Below the pieces are notes generated by a model that was not told where the DNA came from, made no database searches, and saw only the letters and a program-made list of their open reading frames with translations. Below, piece after piece: positions 33,993 to 42,974 of a DNA stretch of 64,000 nucleotides. The position numbers were made by a program, and so were the translations under genes. The stretch is from Brevibacterium sp. (GTDB lineage: Bacteria > Actinomycetota > Actinomycetes > Actinomycetales > Brevibacteriaceae). Location of the stretch: contig JAKDSA010000005.1 in assembly GCA_030457025.1 (NCBI GenBank), positions 1 to 64,000 on the forward strand, written 5' to 3'. Within the stretch, counting starts at the first letter, position 1. Every line of letters starts with the position of its first letter.

Positions 33993-36845
33993 TCAGCCGC
34001 GCTGGACACCTTCGGTATTGCGCAGGAGTCCTTCACGACCATCCGAATCACGGACTCTGAACCAGGAACCGTTGTCCTCGAGACCGAGGAACCAGTCGCC
34101 GGGATAGATCGTGAACACCGGCATTCCGGTGGTCGCGTCCACGGCTTCGCGCGGTTCGGGAACGGCGAACCAGAACGCCTGGATGACATTGTGTCCGGCG
34201 GTCCGGTTGGAACCGTCCTGATTGGCGTCGTTCCGATCCCCACCCGATTGGTCGTCGCGGTCATCCAGACTGTTGCCCGGCTGAACTGCACTCTGAACGA
34301 CCGTTTCCTGTTCGTCGACCGCGGGGTCGTTTGAGGAGTCGTTCGAGGCTCCGAACCGCGGGGCCGAAGGCGCATTCTCGGCGTTGTCTGCGCCGCGGCC
34401 TCTCGCCTCTCCGGTTCCCGAGCCGCTGGTGCCGTAACTGGCCACCGGCACATACTGCGTCGGTTCGTCTGCTTCCGGGTGCGTGGTGCGTTCCGAACCG
34501 GGTTCCGCGGGCCCGGCTGCGGCGGCACCGGTCGCGACGGGGCCAGTCGCGGCAGGCCCGCTGACGACGGTGGCTTCGTCGGCCGCGCCTCCAGCGTGGG
34601 GCCCTGCACCATCCGAGCCGTTTCCGCGAACGTCGTCGGCGGTCGAGCTTCCCTCCGTGCGTTCGGCATTGTCCGAGCCAGCTGAGCCAGATGAGCCAGC
34701 TGAGTCAACCGAGTCGGTTGAGTTGTCCTCCGGCTTCAGCGCAACCCCCTCGGAGGCACGAACGTTGGTGTCCGAGTCATGTGCATTGACCTTCGTGGCA
34801 AACGAACTGCTCTCCGCAGGAGATGCGGAGTCCTCATCGGTCGGCGCTGAGGAGTCACCCTCCGTCGACGTCGCAGCCACGCCCGAGGCATTCTCCACAC
34901 GCCCGGCACGATCGGCACGATCGGCGAACTCCTCGTGGCCGGGGCTCACGGAGCGATCGGAGTCGTCGGCTGTGTGGTCATCGTCGTCTGCTGCGCGACC
35001 GGAGTCATCTGCTGTCCGGTCGTCATGGCTGTCGGTTGTTTCGGATTCGGTGTCTGAATCAGGAGCGGCATGGCGTCCACGACGGGGCTCGGATTCCGAG
35101 TCCGCCGAGGCGGCTCCGGCAACTGCTGCACCGGCGCCGACAGCACCCGCGCCTGCGACTGCTGCGGTCATACCCGCTCCATACGAATCCTCGTCCCCGA
35201 GGCCCGAGTTCGACTCGGCGGCGCTCCGGCTGTCCACGCTGGTGCCGCTGGAGTCACTCGAGTCGCTGGCGCTTGAACTGTCAGCAGGCACCGGAGCCTG
35301 AACTGCTGTCTCACCGTCGTTGCTCCACGGCGATTCTTCGCGGTGAGCGCCGAAGCCGAAGGTCTGGGTCGGTTCGCTCTGCGTGTGCTGGGGATCCTGC
35401 GAGTGCTGAGCGCCGAGGTAGGTCTGACCTGTCCCTGTGCTCTGCACTGCCTGGTCGGCCGAGTCATCAGCAGCCGTTGCGGAATCGAACGGCGATTCCT
35501 GTGCCTGCTGCTCCGGTGGAGCATACGGGCTGTTCTGCTCGGCTCCGATGGGCTGACCGAACTGGTCCTGCCCATCAGGCTGGTCTGGTCCCCCGACCTG
35601 GCCTGGCCCGCCGGGCTGACCATTCTGGTTCTGTGCAGAGAATTGACCAGCCGGTGCCGGCTGTCCGGGCGCAGCGAACTGTCCCGGCTGACCGGGCTGA
35701 GGCTGCTGGCCCGGTTGACCGAACTGGCCTGGCTGACCGAACTGAACCGGCCCACTCGGCTGGCCGAACTGTCCGGGGTTTCCGGGCTGTCCCGGATGAC
35801 CGGGTGCTCCTGGCTGGCCCTGTGAACCGATCGGTCCGTTGGGCTGGTCCCCGTAGGGTGCACCGAATCCGCCTGGACCATTGTGGGCGCCCGGCATATT
35901 CGCTACGGGTGCGGGGTACGGTGAGCGCTTGGTCACGGGGCGTGCCTTCGGATGTGCGGCAACCTCGTCGCGAACCGCGAATTCCTTGCCGAAGAAGGGA
36001 ATAATCGTGAATACGCCTGCGAAGAAGGCAATCAGCGCCGCGAGGAAAGCGAGGTACGCTCCAACGTGCCAGTACTGGACTGAGGTCAGCAGATGCACGA
36101 CTGCGAAGGTGAATGAAGCACCGGACAGAACCGAAATCGCCTGATCAAGACTGAGCGAACCGACTTTGAGGCCGCCGTTGCCGAATTTGCTGACGAAGAC
36201 TGCCGCCACGATCAGCCAGATTCCGAAAACGTCGAATGTCAGAGTGCCCATAGCGTCGATGGTCCAACGCCACAGCGACCAAGAGAGGAACCCATCCGTC
36301 TTGAAGGGCACGAAGAGGACGAACAGCGAGAGGAATCCTGCGAAGAGCAGGAACAGGTCGCGCAGTGTCAGCGGCCCGAGAAGCCCCGGACCGGTGCGGG
36401 GACGCTTCTGCGCTGCTGGTCCTGCGGAACCGAATTGCCCCGGGGGCGCGCCTTGCGGACCGGGCGCAGATCCATACGGGCTCGGTGCAGAACCATAAGG
36501 TCCGGGGCCCGCCGAACCATATGGGCCCGGTGCTGAGCCGTATTGCCCCGGGCCGGGAGCGGACCCTGCGTGCTGTGGGCCCGGCCCGGAACCATAAGGG
36601 CCCGGCCCGGAACCATAAGGGCCCGGCCCGGAACCATAGGGGCCCGGTCCTGCCGAACCGACAGGACCCCCGCCGTACCCGCCAGGTCCGCGCGCTTGCG
36701 ACTCGGGTGCCGCGCCGAAGGCAGGCCCTGATCCGTTTGCCGGCCCCTGGCCGAACTGTGGTTGGTTGCTCGGCCCAGGATTCTGCGCATGCGGATCATG
36801 CCACTGCTGTGGTCCTGATCCAGTGGGATGCTGCGGCGAACTCAT
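33993..36845 (-). CDS. Large low-complexity membrane protein with C-terminal SH3-like domain
   Basis: 950 residues, no recognised full-length family. Residues 1-150 are Gly/Pro/Ser/Tyr-rich with short repeats (GPGPYGSG). Residues about 165-300 hold four membrane segments (LRDLFLLFAGFLSLFVLFVP, IWLIVAAVFVSKFG, ASFTFAVVHLLT, LAFLAALIAFFAGVFTII). Residues about 310-450 are Pro/Gly/Gln-rich (GQPGQFGQPGQ), and 450-880 an acidic Ser/Thr/Asp/Glu-rich, surely disordered region. The last 65 residues (FWFAVPEPREAVD to the end) resemble an SH3-like fold (IYPGDWFLGLEDNGSWFRVR). The ATG has GGAG 6 bases upstream. It stands alone between ssd and acs. Confidence 0.8.
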   Translation of the reverse strand: MSSPQHPTGSGPQQWHDPHAQNPGPSNQPQFGQGPANGSGPAFGAAPESQARGPGGYGGGPVGSAGPGPYGSGPGPYGSGPGPYGSGPGPQHAGSAPGPGQYGSAPGPYGSAGPGPYGSAPSPYGSAPGPQGAPPGQFGSAGPAAQKRPRTGPGLLGPLTLRDLFLLFAGFLSLFVLFVPFKTDGFLSWSLWRWTIDAMGTLTFDVFGIWLIVAAVFVSKFGNGGLKVGSLSLDQAISVLSGASFTFAVVHLLTSVQYWHVGAYLAFLAALIAFFAGVFTIIPFFGKEFAVRDEVAAHPKARPVTKRSPYPAPVANMPGAHNGPGGFGAPYGDQPNGPIGSQGQPGAPGHPGQPGNPGQFGQPSGPVQFGQPGQFGQPGQQPQPGQPGQFAAPGQPAPAGQFSAQNQNGQPGGPGQVGGPDQPDGQDQFGQPIGAEQNSPYAPPEQQAQESPFDSATAADDSADQAVQSTGTGQTYLGAQHSQDPQHTQSEPTQTFGFGAHREESPWSNDGETAVQAPVPADSSSASDSSDSSGTSVDSRSAAESNSGLGDEDSYGAGMTAAVAGAGAVGAGAAVAGAASADSESEPRRGRHAAPDSDTESETTDSHDDRTADDSGRAADDDDHTADDSDRSVSPGHEEFADRADRAGRVENASGVAATSTEGDSSAPTDEDSASPAESSSFATKVNAHDSDTNVRASEGVALKPEDNSTDSVDSAGSSGSAGSDNAERTEGSSTADDVRGNGSDGAGPHAGGAADEATVVSGPAATGPVATGAAAAGPAEPGSERTTHPEADEPTQYVPVASYGTSGSGTGEARGRGADNAENAPSAPRFGASNDSSNDPAVDEQETVVQSAVQPGNSLDDRDDQSGGDRNDANQDGSNRTAGHNVIQAFWFAVPEPREAVDATTGMPVFTIYPGDWFLGLEDNGSWFRVRDSDGREGLLRNTEGVQRG

Positions 36846-37002
36846 CGCTTACTCCAGTCGCTCTCGGGGACAGGGTGTCAAACTTCATGTGTCTGTCTGG
36901 TTTCCATCCTGACAGACTCCGGCCCCATCCTTGCAGAACAGCACCCCCTGTGCACTCCTTCTGTGCCGCCTGACAGGTGCGGGCGAACCCGCGAACAGGA
37001 AT

Positions 37003-37038
37003 CCCTCAGGTTGCACTCGGCCCTCAGGTTGCACTCGG
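37003..37038. repeat. Back-to-back 18-bp direct repeats upstream of acs
   Basis: CCCTCAGGTTGCACTCGG occurs twice with no gap (37003-37020, 37021-37038), about 150 bases upstream of the acs start. Two adjacent identical copies in a control region suggest paired binding sites or a recent duplication. Confidence 0.8.
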
Positions 37039-37047
37039 CCCGCAGTG

Positions 37048-37063
37048 TGTGTTCTTTAGCACA
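37048..37063. promoter_or_regulatory. CRP/GlxR-like binding site upstream of acs
   Basis: TGTGTTCTTTAGCACA has TGTG and CACA half-sites with the 8-base spacing of the CRP/GlxR consensus. A crp-type gene lies 6 kb away, and acetate activation is a known CRP target in mycobacteria. The whole 343-base region 36846-37188 between the divergent 950-residue protein gene and acs contains this site, the 18-bp repeats and leaders, but no gene. Confidence 0.5.
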
Positions 37064-37188
37064 GTCTCTACACGACTGCTACCCCCGGCGGCCACCGTTC
37101 ATCGAGCGAACGACGGTGCCTCAGGCCTACGTCGCGGGTATACAGTGCAACTAGAATTTTCGATCCATCAAAGAAGCCGGAGGGAAAA

Positions 37189-39126
37189 ATGACCGACAGC
37201 ACAGCCGGGCACAACGAGGTCTATGCTCCACCAGCGGAGTTTGCCGCTGCCGCCAATGTCAATGCCGACGATTACGAGCGTGCCGATGCCGACTACCTGA
37301 GCTTCTGGGCCGAGCAGTCTCGCGAACTCGTCGATTGGAAGGAAGACTTCGGCGAAGTTCTCGACTGGACCCACCCACCGTTCGCGAAATGGTTCATCGG
37401 CGGCAAGCTCAATGTCGCCTACAACTGCCTCGACCGGCATGTCATCGCCGGCAATGGTGATCGTGTGGCCATCAACTTCGAAGGTGAGCCCGGCGACTCC
37501 CGCTCCTTCACTTTTGCCGAACTGCTCGCCGAGGTGTCCAAGGCCGCCAATACCCTCACCGATCTCGGAGTCAAGGCCGGGGACCGCGTGGCCATCTACC
37601 TGCCCATGATTCCCGAAGCGATGATCTCAATGTTGGCCTGCGCCCGCCTGGGCGCGGCTCATTCAGTCGTCTTCGGCGGCTTCTCGTCCGACGCGTTGCG
37701 CTCACGCATCATCGATGCCGAAGCACGTGTGGTCATCACCGCAGATGGCAGCTACCGTCGCACCAAGGCCACGAGCCTCAAACCGGCCGTCGACGAGGCT
37801 CTGTCTCACGGGGACACTCCCGTTGAGTCCGTTCTCGTGGTCCGCCGGACCGGTCAGGACGTCGAGATGGTCGATGGACGGGACCAGTGGTGGGACGAGA
37901 CCGTGGCGTCGGCGAGCCCCGAGCACGAATGCGAATTCTTCGATTCCGAGAACCCGCTGTTCATCCTCTACACCTCGGGCACGACGGGCAGGCCGAAGGG
38001 CATTCTGCACACTTCCGGCGGCTACCTCACCCAGGTTCTGTACTCGATGAAGTCCGTGTTCGACATCAAGCCCGAATCCGATGTGTTCTGGTGCACGGCC
38101 GACGTCGGCTGGGTCACCGGACACTCTTACGTCACTTACGGTCCTTTGGCCGCCGGCGTTTCCCAGATCGTCTATGAGGGCACGCCCGACACACCCCACC
38201 AGGGCCGCTGGTGGGAGATCATCGAGAAGTACAAGGCAACTATCCTCTACGCCGCTCCAACTGCCATCCGCACCTGCATGAAGTGGGGTGAGGAGATTCC
38301 GGAGAAGTACGATCTGTCCAGCCTGCGTCTGCTCGGCAGCGTCGGCGAACCGATCAACCCGGAGGCCTGGCGCTGGTACCACCGCGTCATCGGCGGTGAG
38401 CGTTGCCCCATCGTCGACACCTGGTGGCAGACGGAGACCGGCGCGCACATGATCGCTCCACTGCCCGGTGTGATGTCGACGAAGCCAGGCTCTTCGCAGC
38501 GCCCGATTCCCGGCATCTCCGTCGACGTCGTCGACGACGAAGGCAACAGCCCGGCGGGTCCCGAGGGTGGACTGCTCGTCATTCGCCAGCCGTGGCCGTC
38601 CATGCTGCGCGGCATTTGGAAAGATCCCGAGCGCTTCAAGGAGACCTACTGGTCACGGTTCGATGAGACATACTTCGCCGGTGACGGTGCCAGACGCGAT
38701 GAGGACGGGGACATCTGGTTCCTCGGCCGTGTCGATGACGTGATGAACGTGTCCGGACATCGCCTGTCAACCACCGAGATCGAGTCGTCCTTGGTTGCTC
38801 ACCCCTATGTCGCCGAGGCGGCTGTGGTCGGAGCAGCAGACGACACGTCCGGTCAGGCCGTCGTCGCCTTCGTCATCGTGGGCAACGATGTCGAAGACTC
38901 CCCCGAATCCTCCGAGGAGCTGCGCCAGCACGTCGGCAAGGACATCGGACCGATTGCGAAGCCGAAGAAGGTCCATATCGTGACGGAGCTGCCGAAGACC
39001 CGTTCGGGCAAGATCATGCGTCGTCTGCTCAAGGATGTCGCCGAACACCGCAAGGTGGGAGACTCCTCGACTTTGGCCGACTCGTCGGTCATGGACCTCA
39101 TCGAGGATTCGGTGGCGAAGTCCTGA
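37189..39126 (+). CDS. acs: Acetyl-CoA synthetase
   Basis: A 645-residue AMP-forming enzyme converting acetate, ATP and CoA to acetyl-CoA. The adenylation core shows LFILYTSGTTGRPKGILHT (P-loop), ADVGWVTGHSYVTYGPL, WWQTETGAHM (A5) and GRVDDVMNVSGHRLST. The C-terminal TRSGKIMRRLL carries the catalytic lysine, which in relatives is reversibly acetylated. W in VGWVTGHSY and the length identify acetyl- rather than long-chain activation. The ATG follows GGAGGGA. Regulation is likely through the CRP-like site and direct repeats upstream. Corresponds to Rv3667. Confidence 0.97.
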   Translation: MTDSTAGHNEVYAPPAEFAAAANVNADDYERADADYLSFWAEQSRELVDWKEDFGEVLDWTHPPFAKWFIGGKLNVAYNCLDRHVIAGNGDRVAINFEGEPGDSRSFTFAELLAEVSKAANTLTDLGVKAGDRVAIYLPMIPEAMISMLACARLGAAHSVVFGGFSSDALRSRIIDAEARVVITADGSYRRTKATSLKPAVDEALSHGDTPVESVLVVRRTGQDVEMVDGRDQWWDETVASASPEHECEFFDSENPLFILYTSGTTGRPKGILHTSGGYLTQVLYSMKSVFDIKPESDVFWCTADVGWVTGHSYVTYGPLAAGVSQIVYEGTPDTPHQGRWWEIIEKYKATILYAAPTAIRTCMKWGEEIPEKYDLSSLRLLGSVGEPINPEAWRWYHRVIGGERCPIVDTWWQTETGAHMIAPLPGVMSTKPGSSQRPIPGISVDVVDDEGNSPAGPEGGLLVIRQPWPSMLRGIWKDPERFKETYWSRFDETYFAGDGARRDEDGDIWFLGRVDDVMNVSGHRLSTTEIESSLVAHPYVAEAAVVGAADDTSGQAVVAFVIVGNDVEDSPESSEELRQHVGKDIGPIAKPKKVHIVTELPKTRSGKIMRRLLKDVAEHRKVGDSSTLADSSVMDLIEDSVAKS

Positions 39127-39141
39127 TCCTGCGCTGAGACG

Positions 39142-39204
39142 AACCCGCCGGTGAGAACGGATGCTGCCAGAAAGCCATTCGGGATTCATCTGGCGGGTTT
39201 TTCT
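39142..39204 (+). terminator. Terminator of acs
   Basis: AACCCGCC (39142-39149) can pair with GGCGGGTT (39192-39199), or GCCAGA with TCTGGC (39189-39194), and a run of five T follows directly on the plus strand. The two pairings are alternatives; the U-run makes termination of acs credible. Confidence 0.65.
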
Positions 39205-39293
39205 CGCTTTGTTGCCAGTTCTTCTTTGGCCACCGGCCGCGTTCAGACTACTCTTAAGAAAGATTGTCCAAGTTTTTGTCGATAGGAGCACTC

Positions 39294-39701
39294 ATGGCTG
39301 AGAGGTCGATCAGCGAACTGATCAAAGGCATCGGCGACGATTCCAAAGCGATCGCCGAGGAAGAAATTGCACTGGCCAAGGCTGAGGCCACAGCCGGTGC
39401 GAAGAACTTGGGCATCGGTTCGGCGCTTGCCGTCGTAGCCCTGTTCTTCCTGTTCTTGTCGTCGTTCATGGTGATTTTCGCCGGGGCCGCCGCATTCCAC
39501 GAAGGACTGGGATGGCCGTGGTGGGGAAGCTTCCTCATCGTCTTCGGCATCCTCGCGGTGCTCGCGATCATCCTCGTCCTCATTGCTCTGCCACTGTTCA
39601 AGAAGGGCAACCCTGTTCCGGGCACTGCGATCGATTCGGCCAAGTCCCTGGTCGCCGCGGTCAAGCGCGCGGTGAAGAACCCCTCAGGCCCGCGGTACTG
39701 A
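39294..39701 (+). CDS. Phage holin-X family (PF07332-type) membrane protein
   Basis: A 135-residue protein. A cytoplasmic amphipathic helix (RSISELIKGIGDDSKAIAEE) is followed by two long hydrophobic helices (SALAVVALFFLFLSSFMVIF and SFLIVFGILAVLAIILVLIA) and a basic C-terminus. This is the actinobacterial holin superfamily layout; in spite of the name these are normal chromosomal membrane proteins, and no phage genes are near. The ATG at 39294 has AGGAG 5 bases upstream. The role is unknown. Confidence 0.85.
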   Translation: MAERSISELIKGIGDDSKAIAEEEIALAKAEATAGAKNLGIGSALAVVALFFLFLSSFMVIFAGAAAFHEGLGWPWWGSFLIVFGILAVLAIILVLIALPLFKKGNPVPGTAIDSAKSLVAAVKRAVKNPSGPRY

Positions 39702-39741
39702 CAGACCTCGCAGCTGAGGACAGCAGAACAGCTCCATACAT

Positions 39742-39772
39742 CGGTGGCGTCGGGCTCAGCCCGACGCCACCG
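39742..39772. terminator. Perfect 31-bp palindrome between convergent genes
   Basis: CGGTGGCGTCGGGCT and its exact complement flank a single C, midway between the convergent holin-like and HNH genes (stops at 39701 and 39779). It probably acts as a bidirectional terminator; no U-run on either side. Confidence 0.65.
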
Positions 39773-39778
39773 GTGCAT

Positions 39779-41233
39779 TCACCCGGCTGGCTTCGTGGTG
39801 AGGAACGTGCGGATCTGCTCGCCGAAGAGATACTCGACAGCACTTGCATCGCGACGGGAGAGCGGCTTGTCATTTGGCTGTCTTCGTTTCAGCGGCGGAC
39901 TGTGTGCCTGACCGGTTTCTCGGTAGCGTCCTCGCTTCGCCAGCTCGGGCTGGCTCTCAACTGCATCGTTCTCACCTGCATCGTTCTCACTGACGCGGGC
40001 GTCGATGGGCTTGGTCCGCGTCTCGTAGCGGTGGCCCGTCGGAGTTTTCACAATCAGCTTCTCGGGGGTCGATTCGTGCTTCCAGCCAGTGAGCTCTTTA
40101 GCGAAGTTGCAGGCGGCGCACAGGCCCGAGGCATTGTCCCAATTGGTATCGCCACCGGTCGCGAAGGCCGTAGCATGGTCGGCGTGCTTGATCTGGGCAT
40201 CGCAATACGGTGAGCGGCAGACATCGTCTCGGATGACAATCATGCGTCGCAGCAGTCCCGAGAATTCTCTGCGGTTCGAGTCCATGCGCACCAGCTGGCC
40301 GTCCTCAGGGCGAACGTAGAGCCTGCGGAGGAAGACCGTCGCCTCGTTCTCAGCCACGAACTCGCGAGCACCCCCTGCCGGCAGTGGGCCGAATCCGGGA
40401 AGCCATGCGGGGGTGTCTCCCGGAGCGACCAGGCTGTCATCGTTCATCACAAGATGGATCTCAGTCGGCACGGCCTCTGCTTTGTCCTGGCCTGTGGCCC
40501 GTTCGACGAGCAGATCCGCCATGACCCGAGACTGTGTTCGTTGTCCTGATTCCCCTGTGCTGATGAGGGAGGCCGCAGACTTCTTCAGATTCGCGTAGAC
40601 GGCCACCGCTTGGGGCATGGGCAACAGCGCGGACAGGTAGGCCATGTTGCCCGGGGCAGGACGAACCGACACCGCACGCTCCTCCGTGCATCTCTCCAGG
40701 TGCTCCACAGCGGCCTTCTGATCGACCTGCTGAGCCAGCGCCCTGACCTCATTGCCCAGCCTCCCGACGCCCACCTCGGCGAGGCGGTCGGCCATGCGCT
40801 CATCCACCTGACGACGTTTGTCCCTGGGCAGCCAGTCGGTCTCCTTTGCGACGGCACGGGCCTTCTCTTCGGATATACGACCGGTCTTCAGCGCTGAGTA
40901 CGTCTGGGGCAGGTCGATGAGCAGCGAGCGGGAGAACTTGAGGAGCCTGCTGCCGCGGGCGCGGGAGACCTTGCGGGCGAGGGCAACCTCGGCCCCTATG
41001 CCCTTGCCCTGCTTCTTGCTCGACACTCCGTCTTCGGCCTCGCGATTGCGCCGGCGCATGTCGAACGTCAGGGTTTCCCTGGCCTGAGCAGCGGCCGCCG
41101 CGGACGTCAGCTCCTCGAGCGCGGTGATGCGGTCAATGGCCTCGGCCTCGCTGAGGGCCGGAGGCAGACTCGACAGCACTTCATGCCACCGGTGGATCTC
41201 GGTGATCACGTCGGGAACCGTCTGCGCTTCCAT
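39779..41233 (-). CDS. DUF222 domain-containing HNH endonuclease
   Basis: About 484 residues. The first 300 form the DUF222 domain (the 13E12-type repeat proteins of actinobacteria); the HNH module is at about 370-420: DVCRSPYCDAQIKHADH followed by FATGGDTNWDNASGLCAACN, with two CxxC pairs and the HxxxH/N/H pattern. The tail is basic and low in order. Such genes are multicopy and mobile-like in actinobacteria, with no settled function. Start uncertain: the ATG at 41233 lies 7 bases after a TAGCCT -10-like element (leaderless), while GTG/ATG codons up to 41281 are also open. It interrupts an otherwise conserved gene order. Confidence 0.88.
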   Translation of the reverse strand: MEAQTVPDVITEIHRWHEVLSSLPPALSEAEAIDRITALEELTSAAAAAQARETLTFDMRRRNREAEDGVSSKKQGKGIGAEVALARKVSRARGSRLLKFSRSLLIDLPQTYSALKTGRISEEKARAVAKETDWLPRDKRRQVDERMADRLAEVGVGRLGNEVRALAQQVDQKAAVEHLERCTEERAVSVRPAPGNMAYLSALLPMPQAVAVYANLKKSAASLISTGESGQRTQSRVMADLLVERATGQDKAEAVPTEIHLVMNDDSLVAPGDTPAWLPGFGPLPAGGAREFVAENEATVFLRRLYVRPEDGQLVRMDSNRREFSGLLRRMIVIRDDVCRSPYCDAQIKHADHATAFATGGDTNWDNASGLCAACNFAKELTGWKHESTPEKLIVKTPTGHRYETRTKPIDARVSENDAGENDAVESQPELAKRGRYRETGQAHSPPLKRRQPNDKPLSRRDASAVEYLFGEQIRTFLTTKPAG

Positions 41234-41344
41234 ACCAATAAGGCTAGTACTCGCCACTGACACGACATTTACCCGGGACATCAGACGAGGTCAGACGCTC
41301 ATAGCTCGAACTCCCGGCAGGCGATCCGAATCGCTTTCGTCGCG

Positions 41345-41393
41345 GATTCAGTGGCGCTGCGCTTTTCAGTCGCGTCGCCGATTCAGTGGCGCT
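41345..41393. repeat. Two 14-bp direct repeats
   Basis: GATTCAGTGGCGCT is present at 41345-41358 and 41380-41393, 35 bp apart, in the intergenic stretch between the HNH gene start and the Nudix stop. Nothing else is seen in this stretch. Confidence 0.6.
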
Positions 41394-41417
41394 CCTGTGT
41401 CAGGGACCCCAGACCGC

Positions 41418-42185
41418 TCAGAAGTCGATCTCGATATGTGCGTCGCGATCCCAGTCCCCGGCCCAGCCGAGGTGGTCGAGAGCAAAGTCGAGGATGCCCG
41501 CGGTGAAGCCCCACACTTTGAGCACCCCAACATCAAATGCCGGCGTGGTGATCTCCAGGTCCGGTCGCGCGAAGGTGCCGCGGTTGTCCGCTGCCACCAG
41601 GTCAGCGGCCGAGATCCGGTAAACGGAATACGACTCCGACTTGTCCATCACCCGCACCGCACCCGGCTGGGCCCAGTAGCCGATGACTGGCGTGACCTGG
41701 AACTTGCTGACAGGGATGTAGAGCGGATCCATCTGCCCGAGCACATCGACCGACGAGGGCACGATCCCGGCCTCCTCCTGTGCCTCACGCAGAGCAGCCG
41801 CGACCAGTGAATCATCTTCTGGGTCTCGCCCACCGCCGGGGAACGCCACCTGACCGGGGTGATTGCGCAGTGTGCTCGCCCTCTGCAAGAGAACGATGTC
41901 GACGTCATCGACGCCTAAGTCTGCCAAACGCGAGACCTCGATCCGGCCAGCATCCGTGCGCGGCCGACCGCCCCTGCCGAAGAGCATGAGGACCGCGGCG
42001 TCTCGCACCGGGGAATCGCCAGGAGCTTTCGCACGCCGCAGCCATTCGGGCGAGCCGTTCGAGGCCGCGAGGTTCTCGAGCTGCGTCCGCAGAGTCTGGT
42101 CGTGGCCGACAGAACCATGACCTTCTGGCCCCTGTTGCGCCGAGCCGTGCCTGACCGGTCGGTGCTCACACGCCTCGGCGCTCAT
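41418..42185 (-). CDS. Nudix hydrolase, coenzyme A pyrophosphatase type
   Basis: About 255 residues. LLQRASTLRNHPGQVAFPGG is the CoA-diphosphatase (UPF0035) signature, and the Nudix box GRDPEDDSLVAAALREAQEE ending in AGI is intact, so it should cleave CoA or acyl-CoA to 3'-phosphoadenosine and phosphopantetheine. The first 70 residues are low-complexity. The ATG at 42185 overlaps the nth stop (ATGA), so I prefer it to an in-frame start at 42281 within nth. Equivalent in place to Rv3672c. Confidence 0.9.
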   Translation of the reverse strand: MSAEACEHRPVRHGSAQQGPEGHGSVGHDQTLRTQLENLAASNGSPEWLRRAKAPGDSPVRDAAVLMLFGRGGRPRTDAGRIEVSRLADLGVDDVDIVLLQRASTLRNHPGQVAFPGGGRDPEDDSLVAAALREAQEEAGIVPSSVDVLGQMDPLYIPVSKFQVTPVIGYWAQPGAVRVMDKSESYSVYRISAADLVAADNRGTFARPDLEITTPAFDVGVLKVWGFTAGILDFALDHLGWAGDWDRDAHIEIDF

Positions 42186-42922
42186 GCTTGGGGCGCCATT
42201 TCGAACCTGAGCATCGCCCGCGCCTTCTCCGGATCCAGTTCCCCGGTCCCGAACGAGGGACACAATGCCATCAGAGGGCACACCCCGCAGGCGGGTCTGC
42301 GCGAGTGGCAGATGCGCCGTCCGTGGAAGATGACGCGGTGGGAGAGCAGGGTCAGTTCCTTCTTCGGGAACAGCGCCGCAATGTCATGCTCGGCCTTGAC
42401 CGGGTCATCTTCATCGGTCCACCCCAGCCTGCGTGCCAGCCTGCCCATGTGCGTATCGACGGTCAGGCCCGGAGTGTCGAAGGCGTTGCCGAGCACCACA
42501 TTCGCAGTCTTCCGCCCGACTCCGGCGAGTTTGACGAGGCCGTCCAGGGAGTTGGGGACTTCACCGTCATAGGTGTCGACGAGTTCGTTGGCGAGCTTGA
42601 CGATGTTGCGAGCCTTGGCCCGGTAGAACCCGGTCGAGTGAATGAGCTCCTCGACCTCGATGAGGTTGGCCACCGCGAGGCTGTGCGCATCAGGGAAGGC
42701 GGAGAACAGGCCCGGTGTCACCGCGTTGACGCGGATGTCCGTGGTCTGCGCTGACAGGACGGTGGCGATGAGGAGTTGGAACGGGGTCTCGAAGTCGAGC
42801 TCGCATTTCGCATTCGGGTACACCTCGGCGAGGATGCGATTGATCTTCCGCGCCCGTCGGGTCCGGCCCAATGGGGTTTCCTTGGCGAACTTCCGCGCGC
42901 TCTTCTCTGCCACCGTCAACAC
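42182..42922 (-). CDS. nth: Endonuclease III
   Basis: A 246-residue bifunctional DNA glycosylase/AP lyase for oxidised pyrimidines. The helix-hairpin-helix LVKLAGVGRKTANVVL contains the catalytic K138, D156 lies in LTVDTH, and the [4Fe-4S] cluster cysteines C205, C212, C215 and C221 follow the C-x6-C-x2-C-x5-C spacing. The GTG start follows AGGATGGTGAG. Divergent from crp, as in mycobacteria, and translationally coupled to the Nudix gene. Confidence 0.96.
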   Translation of the reverse strand: MLTVAEKSARKFAKETPLGRTRRARKINRILAEVYPNAKCELDFETPFQLLIATVLSAQTTDIRVNAVTPGLFSAFPDAHSLAVANLIEVEELIHSTGFYRAKARNIVKLANELVDTYDGEVPNSLDGLVKLAGVGRKTANVVLGNAFDTPGLTVDTHMGRLARRLGWTDEDDPVKAEHDIAALFPKKELTLLSHRVIFHGRRICHSRRPACGVCPLMALCPSFGTGELDPEKARAMLRFEMAPQA

Positions 42923-42974
42923 GACTCACCATCCTAATCCGTGCCCCGCTTTTCCGCAGTTGCGTCCCTCACAT

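Noticed and set aside
34483-35301. Long Ser-rich plus-strand frame
   Set aside because: It is the complement of the acidic Ser/Asp-rich part of the 950-residue protein, which has a good start site and domain pattern on the minus strand.
39294-39701. Prophage lysis gene
   Set aside because: The holin-X family name is historical; the neighbours are acs and other housekeeping genes and no phage structural genes are present.
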